Below are positions 1 through 5,252 of a stretch of DNA of 7,591 bases, piece after piece. The stretch lies in assembly GCA_051651625.1 (NCBI GenBank), contig JBOFSQ010000026.1, positions 1 through 7,591 of the forward strand, in the 5' to 3' direction. Under the pieces are notes generated by a model. The model did no database searches. It had not been told where the DNA came from and saw nothing but the letters and a program-made list of their open reading frames with translations. The DNA comes from JBOFSQ01 sp051651625 (GTDB taxonomy: Bacteria > Planctomycetota > Planctomycetia > Pirellulales > Thermoguttaceae). Position 1 is the first letter of the stretch. Each line of letters begins with the position of its first letter. The position numbers and the translations under genes are program-made.

Positions 1-13
1 GAACCTGAACTAC

Positions 14-32
14 GGTTCGGCATAGCCGAACC
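14..32 (-). terminator. Hairpin just downstream of the leftward lipoprotein gene
   Basis: GGTTCGGC (14-21) and GCCGAACC (25-32) form a perfect 8-bp stem with a 3-nt ATA loop, 13 nt beyond the TGA stop of the leftward gene. No T-tract follows on the minus strand, so it is not a canonical intrinsic terminator. An alternative pairing of GAACC (1-5) with GGTTC (14-18) competes with it. It may be a weak terminator or 3'-end stabiliser. Confidence 0.4.
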
Positions 33-44
33 CTCCAGTGTGCG

Positions 45-980
45 TCAATTCCCCGCGTTCACGATGCGTATGGCGATGATTTTTTGTTCGTCGTCGCCGC
101 GTCTGCGGGAGAAGAAGCAGCGTCCGAGGTTGGTGCCGCTTTCGGCTGGTGTTGTGCCGATGATGAGCCACTGTCCGGTCAGGAGCGTCACAGAGGTTTT
201 GATCTCGGAGAACGTTCGGCACGGCTGCTCGTATTTCACGACGAGTTCGTTTTCGGACGTGCGCTGGTAGATTGAACGGTTGTTGCCGTAGCGAAGTTCG
301 GGCGTCACTTCTAGTTTGACCCCGCCGTCGTGGGCACGCTGCACGGTCACGACGAGTCGTCCGAGTGCGTCGCGGTACGTCTGGCCGATGGTGCGTCCGT
401 TTTCTTGCCAGAAGAGTGAACACTCTGGGAGCGGGTCGGCGTAAGGTTCGATGGTGACGGGCGATTCGTGTGGCGGAAAGACATTGACAACTTTCATTCT
501 CACAAGCGACTCGTCTTGTGTGGTTTGCGGAGCAGTGGCGTTAACGGTGGACGTTCCCGCCGGTGCGTTGTCGCTGACGGCGAGTTCTTTGGGCTGCTGA
601 AGCTGGAGGAAACGTGCCATCGTCGGCGAGAGCGACATCCCTTGCACTCCCGCACGAAACCCTTGTCGCATCATCGCTTGCCGAGTCGCGGGCGGTATGA
701 CTTGTTCATCGATTTCCCGCCAGAGTTGGGTGAGCGTCGCTTCGCTCTGCCGGTGCGGGACGCGGATGTGAAATACTTCGAGCGTGATGACGTTGCGTGT
801 CGTCGCCGCTGTCCGCAGCAGTTCGGTTGCCGCGTTTGGACGGAGCTGCGTTAACTGGTGGCAGGAACTTGTTGCAAACAGGCACAGACACACCACCACC
901 GCCCATCCGAACCGATGGCGTGGAGAAATTCGCTGGCGCGAACTCGATTCAGTTTTGGAAGCGTGAGCCGATAGTGACAT
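45..980 (-). CDS. Probable exported lipoprotein of unknown function
   Basis: This leftward gene encodes 311 residues from the ATG at 980. A TTG at 1025 would add 15 basic residues; I prefer the ATG because a promoter-like sequence overlaps the TTG. The N-terminus has a basic stretch (SPRHRF), a hydrophobic core (WAVVVCLCLFA) and then SSC at about residue 40. That resembles a lipoprotein signal, although the -3 residue (T) is not the usual L or V. The mature part is soluble-looking, with a Gln/Thr-rich stretch in the middle. The last 60 residues are beta-rich (VTLLTGQWLIIGTT, then LGRCFF and KIIAIRIV), faintly like the C-terminal strand pattern of secretin-related proteins. I cannot name a family. 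The gene seems monocistronic, divergent from its right neighbour and followed by a hairpin. The reading frame is convincing; the function is unknown. Confidence 0.75.
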   Translation of the reverse strand: MSLSAHASKTESSSRQRISPRHRFGWAVVVCLCLFATSSCHQLTQLRPNAATELLRTAATTRNVITLEVFHIRVPHRQSEATLTQLWREIDEQVIPPATRQAMMRQGFRAGVQGMSLSPTMARFLQLQQPKELAVSDNAPAGTSTVNATAPQTTQDESLVRMKVVNVFPPHESPVTIEPYADPLPECSLFWQENGRTIGQTYRDALGRLVVTVQRAHDGGVKLEVTPELRYGNNRSIYQRTSENELVVKYEQPCRTFSEIKTSVTLLTGQWLIIGTTPAESGTNLGRCFFSRRRGDDEQKIIAIRIVNAGN

Positions 981-1015
981 TCGGGACGGGGATTTGACGT
1001 GCAGACTTTGCCGGA

Positions 1016-1044
1016 AGCGTAACAAATGACGCGGCCCGCGTCAA
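1016..1044 (-). promoter_or_regulatory. Possible promoter with GC-rich dyad for the leftward gene
   Basis: On the minus strand TTGACG (1044-1039) lies 17 nt before TACGCT (1021-1016). The -35 is good and the -10 is poor (3 of 6). Between and overlapping them, GACGCGG (1028-1034) and CCGCGTC (1036-1042) form a perfect 7-bp dyad around one base, which could be an operator. Transcription would start near 1009, giving a leader of about 29 nt to the ATG at 980. Confidence 0.3.
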
Positions 1045-1063
1045 GGCTGGTTTGCGGGATGGT

Positions 1064-1386
1064 TTGGGTGTAGTAAAGTTTCGCTTGCACGAGAACATTG
1101 GTTGTCCGAGTTTTCGCCCCAACGGGGCGACAGAACTTAGCCGTGGGTGAGCGGAGCGAACCCACGGTACGGAATCCCCAATACCGGAAAGCCCCAACGG
1201 GGCGCAAGAATTGTGCCGTACCCAACGGTTCTCACGCCCCGTTGGGGCTACGGATTTTGTTGTGGCCGCGTACCGTGGGTTCGTGGAGTACCACTCACCC
1301 ACGGCTAATCTCTTGCTGCCCCGTTGGGGCAAACACGTTGTGTACTCAGCAACACACAACAGCCGTGTGCAGCTTTACTACCCCAA
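1064..1386. repeat. Nested REP-like inverted-repeat element
   Basis: Two kinds of small palindrome are arranged as mirror images. Unit A is GCCCCAACGGGGC, at 1115-1129 (with an extra C-G pair) and 1191-1203, and in reverse complement at 1236-1248 and 1318-1330. Unit B is a CCGTGGGT...ACCCACGG hairpin, at 1141-1167 and in reverse complement at 1273-1304; its flanks match but the loop differs (11 against 16 nt). The order A-B-A, A'-B'-A' makes one large imperfect palindrome. Outside it, TAGTAAAG...TGCAC (1071-1090) recurs inverted at 1367-1380 as GTGCAGCTTTACTA, giving terminal inverted repeats that extend to about 1064 and 1386. No ORF with family features lies inside. It looks like a REP doublet or a MITE-like non-autonomous element. 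The repeats are directly visible; mobility is inference. Confidence 0.75.
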
Positions 1387-1412
1387 CTGGTTTTGAGTTT
1401 GGGCGGGGAATC

Positions 1413-1447
1413 TTGCGATTGTTGCTTGCAGCGTGTATACTACACGC
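1413..1447 (+). promoter_or_regulatory. Sigma70-type promoter with dyad over the -10 box
   Basis: TTGCGA (1413-1418, 4 of 6) and TATACT (1436-1441, 5 of 6) are separated by 17 nt, upstream of the small gene at 1497. The -10 sits inside a perfect dyad, GCGTGTA (1431-1437) and TACACGC (1441-1447) around TAC. A protein bound there would block the promoter. The expected transcript start near 1448 gives a leader of about 49 nt. Confidence 0.5.
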
Positions 1448-1482
1448 CTGTCGTTCGGCCATTCTGCTTGAATATGGTTTTG

Positions 1483-1493
1483 TAAGGAGGTGA
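1483..1493 (+). promoter_or_regulatory. Perfect Shine-Dalgarno that fixes the GTG start at 1497
   Basis: TAAGGAGGTGA is an 11-nt complement to the usual 3' end of 16S rRNA. It places GGAGG six bases before the GTG at 1497. It is the only strong ribosome binding site in the window, the other genes having none or only a weak one, which suggests efficient translation of the small protein. Confidence 0.85.
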
Positions 1494-1496
1494 CTG

Positions 1497-1757
1497 GTGT
1501 CGTTTATCGCTGGTATGTTTGCTGCAAAACGCGGTCACGCCGCTCTCTTTAGCGAGTTGTGCAAGCACCACAACATCGACGCAAAGACGGTGCGCCCGAT
1601 ATTAGACCGGATCATCGCGGCTTATCGCGTCGATAAGCCCGCGACGATATTTTTCGACCCCACACATCTCAAGGCGGCGATTGCCGACCCACAGTTTGCA
1701 AAAGAAAAAGATGTTTTGCGCGAGCTGTGTTACCGCTGGTACAGTGTGCGGGTGTGA
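1497..1757 (+). CDS. Small conserved-looking protein of unknown function (86 aa)
   Basis: The 86-residue product starts at GTG 1497, chosen because of the perfect Shine-Dalgarno six bases upstream; an internal ATG at 1515 is less well placed. I do not recognise it. The sequence is soluble, mildly basic and probably mostly helical. Residues 1-25 (SFIAGMFAAKRGHAALFSEL) look amphipathic, residues 26-45 include DAKTVRPILDRIIAAY, and the C-terminus is a charged helix ending in LCYRWYSVRV. There is no signal peptide, no membrane segment and no metal-binding motif; its two cysteines are far apart. It has its own promoter and dyad, so it is probably an individually regulated unit, not part of the HEAT gene's operon. 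Coding potential is supported by the upstream signals and by an ending that coincides with a hairpin. Confidence 0.78.
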   Translation: MSFIAGMFAAKRGHAALFSELCKHHNIDAKTVRPILDRIIAAYRVDKPATIFFDPTHLKAAIADPQFAKEKDVLRELCYRWYSVRV

Positions 1758-1796
1758 CAACCGCACACGTCGAACCGTTTCATTCGTTTACGGTTC
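1744..1796 (+). terminator. Two tandem hairpins at the end of the 86-aa gene
   Basis: The first hairpin pairs GTGTGCGG (1744-1751) with CCGCACAC (1761-1768), an 8-bp perfect stem whose 9-nt loop contains the TGA stop. The second pairs GAACCGT (1772-1778) with ACGGTTC (1790-1796) over an 11-nt loop and is followed by the pyrimidine-rich ATTTCGTCCTTTCTCC. The pair could terminate or attenuate transcription before the HEAT-repeat gene. No true U-run is present. Confidence 0.45.
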
Positions 1797-1829
1797 ATTT
1801 CGTCCTTTCTCCACTCATAGACACTATTT

Positions 1830-3437
1830 ATGAATCCGTTTCAGGAAAAGACGCTCCAATTTCTTGTCCAGTCGGAGGACCCAGCCGCACTTGAGTTGCT
1901 GCGTCCGCTGCTGTACAGCGACGACTGGGGGGTTCGACGATTCGCCTTTGAGGGGATGTACCTCAGCGGCGACCCTGCGATTCACATCGAGTTTTTCCGC
2001 GAGTTCGTCCGCGACCCGAAAGGTTGGCGTGAACACTGTCCGCCACTCACCGACGACCGTTTGGGAAAAGTGGTGATGAATGCGCTGCGGTCGGAAGACA
2101 TGTCGCTGGTTCGTGAGGCCGCCGTGATCGCCGCAGACTTCCGTCTATACGACGCGCTCGGTGCTTACGTCCCGATGATCGAAGGTCTCGACCTCAAGCA
2201 GGCCGAGTTCGCTGCCAAACAAATCTTGCGTCTTGGAGAGCTTTTCTACGAAGACCTCGTAAACGCGCCGCCCGCCGAACGGGCCAACCTCGACCGCAAA
2301 CGGGCGTGGTTCTCGGCAGAGCTAGACGCACCCGTCAAGCACTACGCTGTCCACAAAATGGACGAGCCGCTGCGGGCACTGCTGATGGTGACGAAAAAGG
2401 AGTTCGAGACGTTCCAAAACGTCACGCGCGACATCCACTCCGACGCCTGCAAACGGCTGATGGAAATCCTCGACAACGACCAGAATCCGGGGTTCTTCCG
2501 TCTCCTTTTGAGTTTCATTCTCGATTCCGAAGCCCCTCCCGCAATGGACGCTCTCATCGTCAAAAAGACGGAGCCGCGTTTCGTTCGCAACCTGCTCTTG
2601 ACCGTAGGCACGAAGATCGGCGACACCGAAAAGAAGGCTCTCAAACGGTTCCGCGACTTTGCATGGATGTCGCTCCCGCCCGACCAGCTTCTCGCCGTCA
2701 TTGGCGATCAAGAAATTCCGTTCGTAATGCTTCTGACGGCGATGACGTTGCCGCGTGAGAAGCTTGTTGAGATGTTTAGTTTCGTCCTGAAAAATCTCGG
2801 TGTCGAAGGGCGGCGTGTGGCGGTCGATCTGCTCAAACAGTATCCGGGCGACGACTTCAACAACCTCCTTCTTTCGTGCATTGAAGACAGCGACCCGCAA
2901 GTGGTCTCGTCGATCTTGCGCATATTGCGTGGACGCAATTTTCAGGGTTGCGACGCGCTTCTCTTGAAGTGTGTTGAGCGGAACGACCCCGTCATCAACG
3001 CGACTGTCTACGATTTGGCACCGGAGTACCGCATCGAAGGGCTGATTCAGCGGATGAGTCAGCTTACGGAATCGGGTGCCCGTGAACTTGGTGCGGTTGT
3101 CGGTCGGGTCGATACCAACACTCGCCGCGTTGTCGAGACGGAGCTGGGGAGTTACATTGGTGTCCGCCGTCAAGTTGCGCTCGACTGTATCCGTTACTTG
3201 GGGTACGGGAAAGACTATGAGACGAAGGTCATCAGCCTCGCCGAGACCGATACCGAGACGAGTGTACGAGTTGCGGCGTTTCGCGTCTTGGCCGAGGTTC
3301 TGACCAAAGACGCCGTTATGACAATCAAGCAAGCGATGAGCGACAAATCGCTCGCCATTCGCGAGGCTGCAACCGAGGCACTGCGCAACTGGATGGCCCG
3401 CTACAACGCCGCCCAAGTAAAAGCTGCGCAGCAGTGA
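1830..3437 (+). CDS. HEAT-repeat protein
   Basis: This 535-residue protein is built of helical repeats and has no signal peptide or membrane segment, so it is probably cytoplasmic. HEAT-like helix pairs can be read at about residues 17-45 (DDWGVRRFAFEGMYL), 88-115 (MSLVREAAVIAADF), 345-368 (DSDPQVVSSILRILRG), 380-396, 440-458, 468-492 (ETSVRVAAFRVLAEV) and 503-525 (KSLAIREAATEALRNWM). The recurring D-x-V-R/V-x-x-A-A spacing is the family hallmark. The middle (about 150-330) is less repeat-like and carries a charged, Lys-rich stretch. HEAT solenoids usually act as protein-binding scaffolds; the partner cannot be deduced. The ATG at 1830 has no Shine-Dalgarno, which is common in this lineage. 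No catalytic motif is visible. Confidence 0.88.
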   Translation: MNPFQEKTLQFLVQSEDPAALELLRPLLYSDDWGVRRFAFEGMYLSGDPAIHIEFFREFVRDPKGWREHCPPLTDDRLGKVVMNALRSEDMSLVREAAVIAADFRLYDALGAYVPMIEGLDLKQAEFAAKQILRLGELFYEDLVNAPPAERANLDRKRAWFSAELDAPVKHYAVHKMDEPLRALLMVTKKEFETFQNVTRDIHSDACKRLMEILDNDQNPGFFRLLLSFILDSEAPPAMDALIVKKTEPRFVRNLLLTVGTKIGDTEKKALKRFRDFAWMSLPPDQLLAVIGDQEIPFVMLLTAMTLPREKLVEMFSFVLKNLGVEGRRVAVDLLKQYPGDDFNNLLLSCIEDSDPQVVSSILRILRGRNFQGCDALLLKCVERNDPVINATVYDLAPEYRIEGLIQRMSQLTESGARELGAVVGRVDTNTRRVVETELGSYIGVRRQVALDCIRYLGYGKDYETKVISLAETDTETSVRVAAFRVLAEVLTKDAVMTIKQAMSDKSLAIREAATEALRNWMARYNAAQVKAAQQ

Positions 3438-3464
3438 GTGGTTAGTGGCGAGTGATTTGTGGCG
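3437..3464. repeat. Four 7-nt tandem repeats
   Basis: AGTGGTT, AGTGGCG, AGTGATT and TGTGGCG follow each other without gaps, starting on the last base of the HEAT gene's TGA. The period is 7 nt. They lie directly before the long palindrome at 3480. Function unknown; such short degenerate repeats may arise by replication slippage. Confidence 0.45.
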
Positions 3465-3479
3465 TACCATGTTCTCGTT

Positions 3480-3521
3480 CCATAGGACGTATAGGTCCTA
3501 TAGGGCCTATACGTCCTATGG
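3480..3521. repeat. Long perfect palindrome built of 9-nt units
   Basis: CCATAGGACGTATAGG (3480-3495) pairs perfectly over 16 bp with 3506-3521. The 10 nt between (TCCTATAGGG) can add a T-G and two C-G pairs, leaving a TATA tetraloop and a stem of 19 pairs. The same stretch reads as tandem 9-mers of the form CTATAGG(T/G)C, so it is a tandem repeat and an inverted repeat at once. No T-tract follows immediately. Its place between two co-directional genes suits a terminator or an mRNA 3'-end block, and such elements are probably repeated elsewhere in the genome. Confidence 0.75.
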
Positions 3522-3538
3522 GGTGTGGTTTCCAATGG

Positions 3539-3554
3539 TTTTTGGTTCCAAAAA
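3539..3554. promoter_or_regulatory. AT-rich dyad upstream of the oxidoreductase gene
   Basis: TTTTTGG (3539-3545) and CCAAAAA (3548-3554) flank TT, a perfect 7-bp dyad ending 19 nt before the ATG at 3574. It could be a regulator site in the leader or promoter, or a small hairpin. No clear -35/-10 pair is visible beside it. Confidence 0.35.
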
Positions 3555-3573
3555 CAACTGAAAGGCCTTTCTC

Positions 3574-5061
3574 ATGCTCACAATTTCACGTCGTCAATTT
3601 TTGGAAGATTCGATGTTTGCGTCGGTTGCTGCTGGAGCGGCGGCGAGCGGGGTTGTTCCGGTCTTTGCGCAAGAAGCGAACGCAGTTTCGGCCAACGCGC
3701 AGTATGGCGTTGCGGTGATCGGCTGCGGCGGACGCGGCGGCGACACTGTTGGCGGATTCTTGGGCGACCCACGAACGGTGATTCGTTACTTGTGCGACCC
3801 CGACCGCGGTGCGGCTGAACAGAAGGCGAAGACCGTCGCCGAAAAACAAAAAGGGATCGTCCCGAAAGTTGTGACCGACCTCCGCGAAGCACTCGACGAC
3901 AAAGAGGTTCACATCGTCGGCGTCGCCACGCCGAATCACTGGCACGCGCTCGCCGGAATCTGGGCGATGCAGGCGGGGAAACACTGCTACATCGAAAAGC
4001 CGGTCTGCCACAACATCCACGAAGGACGCGCTCTCACCGCAGCATCGAAGAGATACAAATTGGTCGTGCAGACCGGAACGCAGTGCCGCTCGTGCAAGTC
4101 AAACATTGATGCGGTTGCGTTCATCCGCGACGGTGGAATCGGTGAAGTTAAGTTCGCACGCGGACTCTGCTACAAGCGTCGCGCTGCTATCGGGCCGCGT
4201 GGAGACTACGAGATTCCGAAGTCGGTTGACTACAACATTTGGTCGGGGCCGGCGACGATTGAAAAGTTGACTCGTCCGCGATTCCATTACGACTGGCACT
4301 GGCAACGTCTCTACGGCAACGGCGACTTCGGAAACCAAGGGCCGCACCAGACCGACATCGCCCGCTGGCACCTCGGACTCGACCGCCACCCACGACAGAT
4401 TCTCACCTACGGCGGACGCCTCGGTTATCAGGCCGAGAAAAAAGACGACAACTACATCGACGCCGGCGACGTTGCCAACACCGAAGTCACGATCTGCGAC
4501 TACGGCGACAAGTGCATCGTCTTCGAGACACGCGGACTCGAAACGCCCGACCTGCGTGGTGCCAAAGTCGGCGTGATCACTTACGGCAAAAACGGCTACG
4601 TCGTTCAGTCGGAGTATTCGTACAGTGCGGCGTTCGATCTCGATGGCAACCGCATCAAGGAGTTCAAGGGCGGCGGAAACCACTACGCCAACTTCATTGA
4701 CGCTGTTGTCGCAGGCGATCCGTCGAAGGCGAACGCGACGGCGGAATGCGGCCACTATTCGGCGGGGATCAGTCACCTCGGAAACATTTCATATTATCTT
4801 GGCGAGAGCAACCGCGTCTCGGCTGGTGAACTGCGTGGCGTTCTCGAAAAGTTTCCGAGTCTCGACGACAACGGCGAAACGCTCGACCGTACCATCGCGC
4901 ATCTCGAAACGAACGGTGTTGACTTGGGAAAATATCCGATGTCGTTGGGAGCGAAACTGACGTTCGACGGCGACAAAGAAAAGTTTGTCGATAACGCCGC
5001 CGCCGACGCGATGCTCACCCGTAACTACCGCGAACCGTTCGTCGTGCCGGTGATTGTGTGA
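3574..5061 (+). CDS. Tat-exported Gfo/Idh/MocA family oxidoreductase
   Basis: The 495-residue protein is an NAD(P)-dependent dehydrogenase of the Gfo/Idh/MocA family, which acts on sugars, inositols and their derivatives; the substrate cannot be told from sequence. A twin-arginine signal (SRRQFLEDS, residues 5-13) followed by an Ala-rich segment and a possible cleavage site after residue 32 (VFA) predicts folded export. The Rossmann motif is G50-C-G52-G-R-G55 (VIGCGGRGG). EKP at 141-143 carries the conserved Lys, and GNQGPHQTDIARWH (253-266) contains the conserved Asp/His region. The length suits the exported members of the family. The ATG at 3574 has only a weak AAAGG upstream. It is preceded by a palindrome and a dyad and followed by a hairpin, so it may be transcribed alone. 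Planctomycetes carry many paralogues, thought to serve polysaccharide and sugar metabolism. Confidence 0.93.
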   Translation: MLTISRRQFLEDSMFASVAAGAAASGVVPVFAQEANAVSANAQYGVAVIGCGGRGGDTVGGFLGDPRTVIRYLCDPDRGAAEQKAKTVAEKQKGIVPKVVTDLREALDDKEVHIVGVATPNHWHALAGIWAMQAGKHCYIEKPVCHNIHEGRALTAASKRYKLVVQTGTQCRSCKSNIDAVAFIRDGGIGEVKFARGLCYKRRAAIGPRGDYEIPKSVDYNIWSGPATIEKLTRPRFHYDWHWQRLYGNGDFGNQGPHQTDIARWHLGLDRHPRQILTYGGRLGYQAEKKDDNYIDAGDVANTEVTICDYGDKCIVFETRGLETPDLRGAKVGVITYGKNGYVVQSEYSYSAAFDLDGNRIKEFKGGGNHYANFIDAVVAGDPSKANATAECGHYSAGISHLGNISYYLGESNRVSAGELRGVLEKFPSLDDNGETLDRTIAHLETNGVDLGKYPMSLGAKLTFDGDKEKFVDNAAADAMLTRNYREPFVVPVIV

Positions 5062-5075
5062 ACGTATTCGTTCAC
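5058..5075 (+). terminator. Hairpin overlapping the oxidoreductase stop codon
   Basis: GTGAACG (5058-5064) pairs perfectly with CGTTCAC (5069-5075) over a TATT loop. A T-G and a G-C pair can extend it to 5056-5077. The TGA stop (5059-5061) lies within the stem. No U-run follows, so termination is only a possibility. Confidence 0.35.
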
Positions 5076-5104
5076 GCCACGTTTCATCTCCCCGCGTACA
5101 ATGT

Positions 5105-5225
5105 CCGTCACCCCCGCGTACTCGGCGGGGGCCTAGAGAAAGCGGCCAAAGCGGACGCGATAGCGATGTTCGCGCAAGCGAACCACACAGCGTTAGCTCT
5201 GGATGCCCGCCGAGTACGCGGGCAT
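5105..5225. repeat. Facing pair of REP-like hairpins around a GNRA hairpin
   Basis: The left copy is a hairpin CCCCCGC (5111-5117) / GCGGGGG (5125-5131) with loop GTACTCG. The right copy is ATGCCCGC (5203-5210) / GCGGGCAT (5218-5225) with loop CGAGTAC, the exact reverse complement of the first loop. Flanking CCGTCA and CCTAGAG on the left match TGACGG and CTCTGG inverted on the right. Midway, GTTCGC (5168-5173) / GCGAAC (5178-5183) forms a 6-bp hairpin with a GCAA tetraloop. The layout is that of a BIME (two inverted REP units), and it separates the oxidoreductase from mtaB. Confidence 0.75.
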
Positions 5226-5252
5226 GACGGAATTAACCCTGAACGGTTATGT

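Noticed and set aside
1115..1330. CRISPR array
   Set aside because: The repeats are short self-complementary units in both orientations with unequal spacing and no unique spacers of constant length.
1098..1493. 131-codon open frame across the repeat element
   Set aside because: Its residues are translations of the A and B palindromes, and it has no start signals.
2322..3470. 382-codon open frame on the minus strand
   Set aside because: It is antisense to the HEAT-repeat gene, shows no family features, and follows from the codon bias of the real gene.
4099..4776. 225-codon open frame on the minus strand
   Set aside because: It is antisense to the oxidoreductase, whose motifs are unmistakable.
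5058..5252. GTG start at 5058 for mtaB, overlapping the oxidoreductase stop by 4 nt
   Set aside because: The added 65 residues are translated REP hairpins. MtaB proteins begin close to the FGCKVNQYE motif, which fits GTG 5253.
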